This document shows, in pieces, positions 40,140 to 52,589 of a stretch of DNA of 64,000 bases. Origin of the DNA: Prosapia bicincta (lineage: Eukaryota > Arthropoda > Insecta > Hemiptera > Cercopidae); contig JBAIZL010000004.1 in NCBI GenBank assembly GCA_036971475.1, positions 64,035,753 to 64,099,752 on the forward strand, in the 5' to 3' direction. The notes beneath the pieces are model-generated. The model saw only the letters and a list, made by a program, of their open reading frames with translations, was not told the origin of the DNA and did no database searches. Within the stretch, counting starts at the first letter, position 1. Every line of letters begins with the position of its first letter. The position numbers were made by a program, and so were the translations under genes.

Positions 40140-40905
40140 AAGGTGTTTCCACTTGCGTCACTGCGGCGATCGCATCAATTGAACTGGACAACTTTATAGA
40201 TATTAACAAAATAATTAGGCAAAAGAAAAATGTTAAGGCTGAATTGTGTATTAAATCAGATGCTCTTCCTTTGTTAAGTGTCTATTTAGATGGAAAATAG
40301 GTCAACACGTTGGGGATAGAACAAGCTAATTCAAAAATGGTTGGTAGAAATATAATGGAAGGGCAATACTCTCCGATTCAACAAAACCGGTCGTTCTATG
40401 TTGTGTTACTCCAAATTCTGGAGAATTAGAAGATATTGTCAAGATAATAATGTTTTACCTGCTTGAGCGTGGTATTTCTCTTGAAAATATAATTGTCATC
40501 GAATGTGGTGATACTACTGTCAATACAGGTGTAAACACTGGTTTGGTTCGCCGAGTTAAGCTTTATTTAGAAAAATCTGTACAACGGGCTAATATCCTCC
40601 TCAATTTTAACGAATTTACATTGCGCCACATATTTGAGCACCTGGTTAGGAAGATCACTTCGAAAGGCCCAATGGTTGAAATATTAGTTTGCTGCCGAAA
40701 ACTGCCGATGGTTACCTTTCAGAGAATTGATTATTAGATCCTATATATAGGCATAAACCTGCTCACCAATGACCAGCAATATCTATTTGATATGTTAAAG
40801 CAAAATCTGGAACTAATGAAGAAAGTTCAGGCTGTGATCCTGGACACATCCTGTCCCTCTTATTGAAGGTGACAATTATATATTTGCATGCTCTACATGT
40901 TTTCT
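40140..40905 (+). pseudogene. Relic of an uncharacterised invertebrate repeat-protein family
   Basis: From memory, many arthropods and other invertebrates carry multicopy uncharacterised proteins with ordered motifs: a LPLxSVxxDGK block, a (C)DGTxxNTG block, a NELPLRHLF block, then STDQQYL and PGxMxHSRWL. Here the same order is visible across shifting frames: LPLLSVYLDGK near 40266-40300, TPNSGELEDIV near 40411-40440, ECGDTTVNTG near 40500-40530, NEFTLRHIFEHL near 40605-40645, LLTNDQQYLF near 40757-40787, and a frame-broken PGH-type block near 40840. The longest surviving open stretch is the 95-codon frame 40450-40737, which is in frame with codons back to a TAG near 40345. Stops and frameshifts elsewhere make it a pseudogene. 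The biochemical role of the family is unknown to me; its multicopy nature suggests a mobile element. Confidence 0.6.
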
Positions 40906-41451
40906 AAATAAATAAATATATATTTAGTATATATATATACATCTTTTAATATTTTGCTTTAAAAAAATATAGGAAGGTATGAAAAATTAAACAATATTGT
41001 CATTCTAATTGACAATACAGAACGATAACCGTAAAATATTGAGATTACATTTTTGCAGCAACGTTCGCATCATAACAGCGAGTCACAATATCGAACTTGA
41101 AACACGACACAAAGCCGCGTACTAAATTATCACATTACAACATTGTATCTCTAATGTCACTCACATGCTTTTAGTCAAAGGTTTTGTCATAAATTAATAG
41201 TGCAATTAGAGGGATTTTGTCCAAGAAGTGCTTAATGTGAAAATTTGGTTCTTAGCACTTGTGGTGCCATCGTATTTAGTTTAATATCTTGAAATACTTT
41301 TAGATAACTTTCATTTATTCATTAGTTTCATGTTTATACATAATCTTATTTGTTACAAATGATAAAAGTAAACAACAATAATGTATTTACATACGTTTTC
41401 TTAGAATATTATACGTAAATATTATAATTATATTACGTAAAATAGAATATT
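40906..41451. other. AT-rich DNA, no feature seen
   Basis: A short TA-rich stretch lies at 40915-40945. No reading frames or repeats of note. Confidence 0.5.
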
Positions 41452-42450
41452 ATAGATATAAAATAGAAATAGTAAAAAATAGGAATTTTCCATATTTTTG
41501 GAAATTTATGAGTTATCGGACGAACGGAAGCTAACCGATTTTGATAGCTTTGTTTCTTTTTTTCTATATAATTCGTATCTTTCTTCGCCCTTATTCCTGC
41601 AAAATATATATTTACTTTTTTCAGTCTATCCTCTTAAAACGCCCTAAAAGGGTCTTTTAGCGGTAAATATTTCCATTAAAATGATTGTAAATTAGTATTT
41701 TATTTTTATTCCTATATGTAGACTAATGATACCATGTGTATACGCTTTTGGTCACAAGTGTAAAAATTAAATTTTAAACAAGAAAAGTAAATTTAACTCT
41801 TACAGTTCTTGTGGATGAGGGTAATAGTTTAATCACGTAAGCTGTTCACGTTATGAAGATAAAGGTATAATATTATTAATTTTATTACATAGTGTCAGTT
41901 ACCTCAACATGTATCATAGATAAAAAATACAGTTATATAATGAATGAAAAATAGAAATAGTAATAATGAGAAATTTTTCATATTTTGGGAAATTTTGGGG
42001 CTTATGGCTAAACGAAGGTTGTCAACCGATTTTCATAGCTTTGTTTCTTTTCTTTTTTCTATATAATTCGTAACTTGTTCACCCTTATAACTTTGAAATA
42101 AAACAATTTGTTTTTTCGGCCGTCCCCTAATAAAAACCTTCTAAGAGGATCTTTAAGCAATAATATTCCCTTCAAAATGATTGTAAATTATTATTTATTT
42201 GATTATTCTTATGTGTAACCACACAACACGTATATTCTTGTAATAACACAAGTGTAAAATTAAATTTTAAACAAGAAAAGTGTATTTAACAGTAACAATT
42301 CTTGTGGATTGATCTTTTCTAGGTTGTTAATTGAATAAAGTAGGCTGGTGGTGAATATAATGGTTTAATATGAATAATAATAGTAATAATATTTAGAATC
42401 AGTTACCTCATAGTACGTCAGTGTAATAAACTACTGTTATATTCAGTCAA
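41452..42450. repeat. Old tandem duplication, unit about 490 bp
   Basis: Copy 1 (about 41452-41940) and copy 2 (about 41941-42450) share an ordered series of blocks: GAAATAGTAA, CCGATTTT(G/C)ATAGCTTTGTTTC, CTATATAATTCGTA, AAAATGATTGTAAATTA, AAATTAAATTTTAAACAAGAAAAGT, TTCTTGTGGAT and GTTACCTCA. Between the blocks the copies have many substitutions and indels, so the duplication is old. It is either a tandem pair of an unknown repeat or a local duplication. No coding potential was seen. Confidence 0.88.
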
Positions 42451-44418
42451 TGTTATATTCCAGTCCTGTAACTATGGCGTTAGGTATTTAGAACATTATA
42501 GCTAAGTCTCTTTTCACTAGCATATTTTACCTATGTCCTTCTTCATAATTTTTTGTCAAACTTTTTAATAATTTTAGAACATGAGACACTCAAAACGGGT
42601 TTTTGTAAACTGAAAAGTATTGGCCTAATGTTAGCATAAACTACAATCTTCTCGAAAATTTGTAAAATTATATTTTTTGACTAAATTGATTTTCTTTGTT
42701 CTTTTAATGAAACCTGATACAACTAAAGTTTTATTTCAGATTACTATGTTAGAACGTAGAAATAAACCACTTCCATAGATGTTCAGTTAAGTTAACATAA
42801 GTTTACATTAGCAGGGTTGAAGAGTTTGGCAGGGATTAAGTAGGAGAACATAGTAAAATTTTGCTTTATTTATCTACATAGCCACATATGTCAAACACTG
42901 AGCCGTAATAAATTACTAAAGTTTAACTTCCAACTGCAGTTTATACCGCTCTTGCCTAGATGAATGGCACATATGAGAGCGTATATATATCTGTCCTTTG
43001 AGCTTTCAACTAAGATATTAAAGTTATGAAATGTAATCAGACATGAGTTGTGAGTCAGAACAAATATTTCATTGAGAAAGTCATAGGTCTGAAAAAAATA
43101 GGTTTATGGTATTCTTATAATTAATTTATCGGTTCTACTTAAAGAAGATCCAACATGAAATTTTATTTTGATTGGATATCAATTTAGAATGTGAATAATT
43201 ACATCTGAGCGATATTAAATAACGATAAACCTGTGATTGAGACGAATTGCATGGATTCGGAAAATCAATTAACTATTAATGACAAAAAAGGAAGAACGAA
43301 CCACAAATAATAAACACAAGAAAGACTTAAAAGAATCTTGTCGTCGATCGATCTGTTTTTTTTTTTTTTATAGAATTATTATTCATTTATTTACAGTAAC
43401 AGTCATTTTTTAATAATTGCTATCCACATACAGAATGGGGTGAAGCCGTATTTGAGGTTAAAGTTATTACTTTAAAATACTAGTTTTCATACTAGCTTTA
43501 TAAACTATCTAGATTCACTTTCAATATGCTACTTTGAACAACCATTAACAGACATTCTTGATCTATTTTATACATATTAAAAAACGTAGATAGCTATGGT
43601 ATTGTTTATAAGACGGATATAAGAAAAATACAAGGTCAGTTTTATAAAAAGTGTATATTGGTTGACTATTAAACCAAAGTGTGTAGGAACAATCCCTTGT
43701 AGACCCTATTATTTCCTAATGTGTTTTCATTAGAAACATATATACCTACTAGTGTACCTTCTAGAGAATAATATTTGCATGGATATAGGTTAACCATTAC
43801 CATTATTATGTAAAAAAACGTTTTTACGTCCAATTTAAAACGGTTTCATTTAAATGTTTTTTTTTTCTTGAGGAGCGTAACTCGTGTTTAACTACATAAG
43901 ATTTTTTATGTCTTTTAATTGGTTTATATAAAGTTAGTATCTCCTTTGCAGAGTTAGAAGTAGAAATTCAGTAACTTATCATAACTTAGAGATTACAAAA
44001 TAGAGGACTAGCTCTATAAACAGTAAAAAATGAGTATTATATTATAAATATCCTTAGAATAATCTTATTCTCCATAAATAATAAAGGGTAACGTCGTGTC
44101 TGAAGCGAAAAACAAAACAAAAACTAAATCGATGGTAAAGGTTCGTTATCACCCTGGAAACTATTGTTTTACTGTTGAAAAAAACGTAATTCGTGACCTT
44201 CAGGTGAATAAACCAATACTAGCAACATATTCTTTATAAATTAGGCACTTCGAATTGCAAAACTGGATTGTCTGTTAAAACACGCCTGATAAGCAGCCTT
44301 GCCAACCTCTGGCTTTGCTCTCGTCTACTACTACAATTTGCAGTTGCTTTATTTTAAAAAAATCATACATTATTATAAGATTTTGTTAGGTATTAAACTT
44401 TGATACAAAATTGGCCAT
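42451..44418. other. AT-rich DNA, no feature seen
   Basis: No reading frame of note; scattered homopolymer runs only. Confidence 0.55.
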
Positions 44419-44426
44419 CTCACACA

Positions 44427-44473
<47 letters not shown>

Positions 44474-44477
44474 CCAC

Positions 44478-44517
<40 letters not shown>

Positions 44518-44561
44518 ACAAACACACACACACACACATACACACACACACACACAAACAA

Positions 44562-44618
<57 letters not shown>
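44419..44618. repeat. (CA)n(TA)n compound microsatellite
   Basis: About 160 bp of CA with CT, GC and AAAC interruptions, then about 37 bp of TA. The Thr-His and Cys-Val frames on both strands are artefacts of the repeat. Confidence 0.98.
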
Positions 44619-44624
<6 letters not shown>

Positions 44625-46599
44625 CAAAATCATAAATATTTAAAACATACTCTACAAAAGGCCTTAACTATAAGAAGGGCATTAGACATCTATGCTAAAC
44701 TAGCTTATGTGTTAAATGTTTCCGTGCTGTGATACATCGCATCGAATAGTGATATTGATACAACAAATAAGGCTTTTATAAACCGAATTTATGACCGACA
44801 TAATAAAAACGAATCATCATGTAATGAAGGATTTTAAAATTAGTAATAAAAATTTTAATACCATAATATTTTATTAAAAAATCAGAAAGGTAAGATGTTT
44901 TGGGATGATATAAATAGATAATAGTAATATTTATCATGTTAAATATTCGATTACAAATGTAAAAATTTCAGGTATCATTTGTTTACTATATGAATAATTT
45001 TCGGATATAATTTGTAAATTTTAAATATGTAATTTTTTTATATAGTTTTAAATTTTGAAACATGTATGTTTTATGAGATAATTTTGAGTTTTCAAATGTG
45101 TAATTTTAAGATATAATGCCCATTATATTTTAATAATTTTTTTTTCTGTGTAAGATTTTGTATTTTTCATGATAGGGAAGTTTGTCTACAATGTATGCTT
45201 TTTAGGTTGTTCTACGTTAAATAATTAATTTTACCCTAAAGGTTGAATGAGGAACCACAAGTTTCTAATGTGTTAAAATTCTGTTTAATTTATGAAAGTC
45301 TTGAGCTAAGGTAGATTAGAGAAAGGATGTTTAGGTTTTTCAATGAAATATTGTTGTTTTGGAAAATACAAAACTTATACAATTACTGTACTAAAACATT
45401 TTAATTTTTATATTTGCAAACTGTTCCAAATTTATAAATTTTGAAGAAAATAGAAAACATTGTGTTTTTACTAACCTGCAAAATGAGTTTACATTTAATT
45501 TGATAAATAAACTTTCCAAAACAATTCTAAGCATGATCATTAGATTGGGAGAAGGAATTAAGTTATAAAGTCAGCTAACTCGAATTAGTTTCCCTTAACC
45601 TAAACCCAAAGTGTTATATCACAGCGAGTTAGGTTTTTAAACTTAATGTCCAGTGACTGATTTTCTGGCAGATGTTAGCAAGCACTAGCACAGGTTCTGA
45701 CTTAGTTCAGAAAGGTTTGTTCAATATTTTACCTCTATAGTCAGACCTACACGGCTGGGTAGCCCGTCGTAACGCACAGGTGGATTCACCGACAAAATCA
45801 CTTTAAACTATTGTTTTATGCTAACGTCTCAACGTCAACTGAATCGGAACCTATCAGAGTTTATAAAATTTTCATTGTGGTTAGTTGCGAGGTAGACCGG
45901 ATTGCGACCTGGACAAAAGAGTAAGATATTTTGTGCCTGCTGAGGTCACCTAAATACCACAGTGCTGGACAAAATATTGTAAACTAATTGTTTAACTATT
46001 GGAGACTAATTTCATATACGAAAAACGATATTTATCTATTTTAAAAAATAATTGTTTTGCATACAATTCTTTATTGTTAATATATGAGTTTTAATTTTAT
46101 GTGTACCAGCTTTTCCAAGTGTGTCTTTTCAAAGCTAAACCGTAACTTGAATAAGTAGGTGCGTTAAAATGTAATGGCAAAGAATTACACTACGAACCTC
46201 AGCGCGAATAGAAATAACATTATAAGATCAAATAACAAATCGGTTTGCTATATCTGAAATGGTGAGAAACTTTAATTTATAAAATGGCAGGAAGCTTTAT
46301 ATGCTGAGGAAGTAAAATTACAATTCCAAAAATTCAATCTCGTGATTTTATTATTACTAATGCCCAATAATTGTATCGGCTAATATAATAATATATACTG
46401 TTTGAAGGTTTGAGATGGAATAATTTTTAGCATTGAGTCAACTCAAATCTACAAAAAATGTTTATTAAGTTATTAAGCTATTTTAATTATAAAGGATACA
46501 AATATTTATTTATTAGTGTTATCATTCATGATACTTTGGCAAACGCTCAATACGTTGCGATTAATGTCGGTCAAAAGAATCAGCTCGATTACTGAATAA
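44619..46599. other. AT-rich DNA, no gene seen
   Basis: The stretch 45000-45130 has a loosely repeated TGTAATTTT texture. The stretch 45660-45980 is somewhat richer in G+C but has no open frame and no recognised RNA. Confidence 0.5.
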
Positions 46600-46865
46600 T
46601 TGAAAATAATGTGTAACAAAAAATAAACAACAAATATATACAGTTCCTGGTCTTACAAGTGTTGCGACTCTTTTCATGATTTATTCATGAGTCTTTAACA
46701 TTCACAGTGGAACCACATGAGGTGAGAACAGACAAATTAAAAATTCCACATACATTTTGCTCCCGTTTGCGGAATTCTTCTAATATGTTATATGTTTAAA
46801 TTTGCTTACTTGTCGCTTCGTTTTGCAGTAAACTCACGAAATGGTGGTGCATTATTGCAAGGAAT
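46600..46865 (+). repeat. Dispersed repeat family, copy B
   Basis: Matches copy A (10.9 kb) and the inverse of copy C (34.9 kb) in block order: CAGTTCCTGGTCTTACAAG, TTTATTCATGAGTC, CATTCACAGTGGAACC, GAGGTGAGAA, TTTGCGGAATTCTTCTAATA, then GGTGGTGCATTATT. The 95-codon frame 46792-47079 starts inside this repeat and runs out of it, and I do not regard it as a gene. Confidence 0.75.
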
Positions 46866-49402
46866 ATATTCGAGCACATCAAAGACATTTTTCGAAATTA
46901 GAGATAATTTTAATTCTATAATGATACGAGAACTTGTAAAGAGGGTGAATATTTCTAATCAGAGATGGATTCGCAAAGATCAAACTAGAACCCATCAAGC
47001 CCCTACCACCCTATCCTGGATTAGAGAATACTCGTATATTGTAGGTTGTCTTGCACAGGCGTCTATCCTTTTTTCCTGACAATATAAGTCAGTTTATAAA
47101 ATATTATTTACGTTCCTTTTTTTATGTATAGGGCCCTAAAACTTGGGAATTTTTTTTTCAATTTTAGAAAAAAAATAAAAAAAGAGCATTCCAGAGATAT
47201 GGAAGCAGCACTCCTTAATTTAGTGAGTTCAGAGCTCTATATACACTGATTGATGATTATTATACATTAGAATTGTGGTTATGAGAAGACAGTTGCCTTA
47301 TGAGCAGCTAAACGCAAAATAGTTCCTCGAAGTTATAGCTAAAGATTGACAACAGCCAAATGTCAATACATTTACTCTACTGCAATGTACGATTTCTAGA
47401 TTTTTATTTATATATACAACCGTAAAACACAGTTAAGAGCGTCGTTGGGGTTTCGTGAACATGTTACGTCCCACTTTTGTTAGGAAGAAGCCCACTGTGA
47501 GTGGTATTTTCCATCTAACTAATCATATCGTAATGCACGTTAGGGCTTAAAAACACAAACGAAATGACAACAAATACAATATAGCCATCGGGATACAATG
47601 AAGGATTCAATAAATAAGAGGGTAATTTTTAAAAATCATATAATCTTAGTTTGAGTGTTATCTAAAAAAGACAAAAATGTTCATCCGTTTATGAAATTAA
47701 TATGGATCGTTTAGGTTTTGTTTGAAAATATTACTTGCAGAAATTATATATAATCCGTGTACAAAAGCATTGGTATCTACCCCTACTTTGTGTGCATTAA
47801 CAGTGCACTTCAGCGTGAAGTAGCTCACCATTTATTTTATTATCCTGAGTAATTAAAGAACCGTTTAAACCTTATATTTGCCACAAATGTGTATTAATTG
47901 TGTTTGATAGTGTCTCGTATAGACACTACAAAGGAAATATTAAAATTATATACAAAATATATTAAGTATAATATTTCTAATGGCTTCCAATTTAAACTTT
48001 ATGTATAGTGATAAGCCATTTCCACATATTCAGGCAATATATGGAGGACATTTTAAAAAAAGTTTACAATAAAGGAAAATAATTACAATAAATGTCCTTC
48101 TAATTTATTGTAGGTATTCGGAAAAAAACTGATATTGAAGACATGCCTGGTTAGATACCGCAGTAACATAGATTCGGCATCGAAACATAGCAGTAAAAGA
48201 TTTTCTAAACGGAGTGATTCAGAGATGAACCGAGAAGGGGGGGGGTAAAGGTTATTTAAATTAGAAAGATGTTAAAGTAAATGTTTTACCTTTTTCACCT
48301 AAAAATTGTACAGCTTCCTAACAAACGTGTTCCATATAAATTGTACGTAAATACGGATGCGAATTTCAAAATAGTGTCCATACGAAATTATTTCACTGTA
48401 AACCGAGGGTCATAAGTAAATATAAACCTATCAGTACAATGTCTACATAGCTCCATTGGGGGTACCTTTATTTGGCAATTGCTTGTTTGTTGCAGAAATA
48501 AAACTTACGCTGAGTGCTAAAATTTCCAGCTGTGGAGTTAACTCATTGGTAAAAAGAATAAATCACTCCATCAAAGAATAAAGTTTCATAATAATATCAA
48601 AACGTCTCGTGTAAGCAATATTTGTTTGCAGAATAGCAGAAATAAACGAAATAAAAATAAAAGTTTATTTTCAAGACAATGTTTTTCACAACGCATACAG
48701 ACAATACATGTTTTTCGTGTATGTTTCTGTATGTGTTTAGTATAGAGCTATTAATGTTAGTTTGTGCTTAGAATTTAATTATTGTTATTCTATTTAGTTT
48801 CTAAATGAAGTGTTATTTTTATTGTTATAGATTTATTGTTACGTTATTTTGCTATTTATTGTTTTGTTATTGATTTTTTCACTGTTTAGTATAACTGTTA
48901 TGTTCTTTTTTATTAATATATATTTATTGTTACACATTCATTTTTATATTATTACTGTACGGTTTTGTGAATTTTGTTTTACTGAAATTTTAATTAGTCT
49001 AACATATTCTGTTTCTGTTTTCATTAGCGATAATAACCACAATATATTTTTGCCAGGAAAAATAACACTACGTGATGTAAGTCACGATAACTAGAGATTA
49101 TGTTAATATTCAAAATTAGTCAGTTTGTTTGTTTGGTTAAAGAAAAACGGCAGAAGATAAGCTGTTAAAATTATCGATAATGTAGTTTGCATCCTTAAAG
49201 TAATATATTAGGCCAGATACATGAATTATTACAAACTACGGAAGTGTAATGTATATCATTGGACATGTATAATGTATAAATACTTTATATTTACCGCTTT
49301 ATATTTAACTTTTTATTAAATGAGAAATATATTATAAAGATAGTATATAAATATATAAAAAATAAATACATATATAAATATCGCAATATCCATTCATATG
49401 TA
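46866..49402. other. AT-rich DNA, no gene seen
   Basis: The 81-codon plus frame 48849-49094 is almost wholly hydrophobic (Leu/Ile/Phe/Val) because it lies in T-rich sequence; no start context or family motif supports it. A short run of ten G residues lies near 48237-48246. Confidence 0.5.
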
Positions 49403-49505
49403 TTAATAAAGAACTAAGTCAAAATACAAATACAAGAATTATAATTGAATATACTTAATAAAAGAAATTCAATTATAATCCTTGTATTTGTATTTTGACT
49501 TATTT

Positions 49506-49510
<5 letters not shown>
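49403..49510. repeat. Palindromic element adjoining a TA tract
   Basis: The left arm (about 49404-49450) and right arm (about 49465-49510) are reverse complements over about 45 bp with two or three mismatches, and the spacer is about 15 bp. Blocks are ATAAAGAA, AGTCAAAATACAAATACAAG and ATTATAATTGAAT. The left end TATTAATAAAGAA is shared with the 15.05- and 27.3-kb elements. A (TA)n array starts at its right end. Confidence 0.9.

Positions 49511-49544
<34 letters not shown>
49508..49544. repeat. (TA)n microsatellite
   Basis: About 37 bp of pure TA between the palindromic element and the half-element that follows. Confidence 0.97.
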
Positions 49545-49547
<3 letters not shown>

Positions 49548-49589
49548 TAAATATGGTTATATGTTTTCTTGTAATATAGTTAATCACTT

Positions 49590-49680
49590 TAAAATATTTC
49601 AAATACAAGAATACTTTTAATGAATATATTTATTCATTGCTTTTCGTCGATAAAATAGTATAAGCATCTTCAGGAAAAAA
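49590..49680 (+). repeat. Single arm (half-copy) of the TA-associated palindrome family
   Basis: The order CAAATACAAGAATA, an AT-rich stretch, GCTTTTCGTCG(GA)TAAAA and AAGCATCTTCAGG parallels the left arm of the 15.05-kb element (CAAATACAAGAATA, GCTTTTCGTTGGCAAAC, CAACATCCTCAAG). No second arm is seen to the right, so this looks like a truncated or solitary arm. Confidence 0.6.
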
Positions 49681-50064
49681 ATTATCTAATAAAAAATTTA
49701 TTTATAATTTTATAAATTTTAATTTACAATGTATAAATATATAGGTGCATTCATCTATACATTATTTGAAAACGAAATCAATGTGGTTGAAAAGTCCAAG
49801 TAGAAAACATTTTCGTAAAATGTACAACTATTTATCAATAACCTTTTGTAGTAACATTTGAAATCTTACATTTTTCAAAATATAAATAAAGCTGTAAATA
49901 AGCTGAAAATATATTCGCGACTTGACTGAGTATAAAGAAATGGCAGAAGTTAAAAGTGTGAGGTACGACTCCAAGGTAGACATTTTGATGATGTCCATAT
50001 TACAAATGATTGTTACGGCTAAGGTTTTCCTGTCCAGGGGTTCCGTACAACTTCATCTGTTCGG

Positions 50065-50111
<47 letters not shown>

Positions 50112-50648
50112 TAACATTTTATATAATTTGATTTTACCATTTACAAATAATTAAGTTTGCAATTATTTTGTTTTTGGAGACTAGAAATATTTTTGCATGG
50201 GTTTGATTACAGATTACTAAAAAATTTTCGTTTGTAATAGTATTATGACGTCAATTTTAATCTATATCTTGTACCAAGCGAGGAATAATGGAAGTGCAAC
50301 TAAAATAAATAAATTTAATATATTTTACAATATTTTGTTTGTGTGTTTTTCTTTATTGAGAAAAGCAATTATTGAAGCTTTTCAGTCAAGGAAATGATTA
50401 TCGGTCTGGAAATTTCTTACAGTTAATGTGGATCATGCATAATTCGAAAATTAGTTTTACTTTAGAATATCTCAAAGTGGTATCAATATGATTAAAAAAA
50501 CGCTCATTTATTATGTGACCATACTCTTTTGTTTTATGCTAGTTAAAATCTGATGGGAATAGTAATACTGAAGGGTTAGCGGTTATATGTTTCCTCGTAT
50601 TACTAGGATATATAAAAAGGTAAGACCTTCATTAAGGATGATAAAGCG
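49681..50648. other. AT-rich DNA with a (TA)n tract
   Basis: A pure TA run at about 50066-50108 lies within a 69-codon chance frame (49922-50131). Unlike the other TA tracts described, I see no palindromic arm beside it. Confidence 0.6.
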
Positions 50649-50951
50649 TTAGACGTTTGAGGATGACCGTGTGCCAGATAGACGTTTGGGGATGACCGTG
50701 TGCCAGATAGACGTTTGAGGATTACCGTGTGCTAGATAGACGTTTGAGGATGACCGTGTGTGAGATAGACGTTTGAGGATGACCGTGTGCCAGATGGACG
50801 TTTGAGGATGACCGTGTGCCAGATAGACGTTTGAGGATGACCGTGTGTCAGATAGACGTTTGCCAATGACCCTGTGCCAGATAGACGTTTGAGGATGCCC
50901 GTGTGCCAGATAGACGTTTGAGGATGACCGTGTGCCAGATAGACGTTTGGG
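50649..50951. repeat. 29-bp minisatellite, about ten copies
   Basis: The unit is GACGTTTGAGGATGACCGTG followed by TGCCAGATA, with starts at 50652, 50681 and then every 29 bp to about 50949. Variants include GGGGATG, GGATTAC, GTGTGAG and GCCAATGACCC. One unit in the middle (about 50855-50883) is the most diverged. Because 29 is not a multiple of 3, the 118-codon minus-strand frame (50649-51005) reads the unit in all three phases and meets no stop. The resulting 29-residue super-repeat is a consequence of the unit sequence; there is no other evidence of a gene. Confidence 0.97.
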
Positions 50952-51650
50952 TGTACTGAAGCTGAGGGCTCTACAGTTAGATAAATGCAATAAATTCAAA
51001 ATCAATTGAGGTTGTAATTGGAAAGTCCATGATTAACGATACTTGAGAGAAATGAAGTAAAGTAAAATGATTTTGTTATTTAAGTGGAAAAGTGGGAATT
51101 ATCTACTACAGATTCTACTACTACAGTAGCCACAAGTCATTGACCGTATTGCGAGAACACTACTTGGTTGAATCAGATTGCACCCGCATTCTTGAACGTA
51201 TAATCCTGTCCCTACTACGTATTACCAGGTGGGAATTAAAATGCTGCTTCAGTCCTATAATCACCTCTCCATGTTTCTACTACATAGAAAATAATCATAA
51301 ACCGGTCTTTTGAATATGAAAACTGGATTTTATACGTATATACCCTAACACAGTACTTTATGTCCCTATCTATAATGACTGTAAATGAGATATCCATTGC
51401 AAATACATACCCTTTACTTAATACAGTCATAGTAGCATGAAAACGTAAAGTCTGAGACAGGTTCGATGGCATCAGCCGACAAAAGAGTTAAATTTAAAAG
51501 TGTAAAGGTAATATCTCGGATTTTTTAATTAAAAAAAAAAAAAAATATTATTCTCTCATCAAGTATTTGGGAATCGTAAGGAAAGAATAAATCTACACCC
51601 TCATCTCATTGATTTCTATATATTATTTTTATTTTGCCAGAACGTGATGT
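50952..51650. other. AT-rich DNA, no feature seen
   Basis: Opposed short frames at 51092-51313 and 51236-51472 have no recognisable motif. A run of about 15 A residues lies near 51531-51545. Confidence 0.5.

Positions 51651-52589
<939 letters not shown>

Noticed and set aside
44373..44732. Thr-His and Cys-Val frames on both strands
   Set aside because: Translation of the CA/TA microsatellite; the frames exist because the repeat lacks stops.
48849..49094. Hydrophobic 81-codon frame resembling a membrane protein
   Set aside because: T-rich DNA naturally gives Phe/Leu/Ile/Val codons. There is no family motif or supporting start context, so it is unlikely to be a gene.
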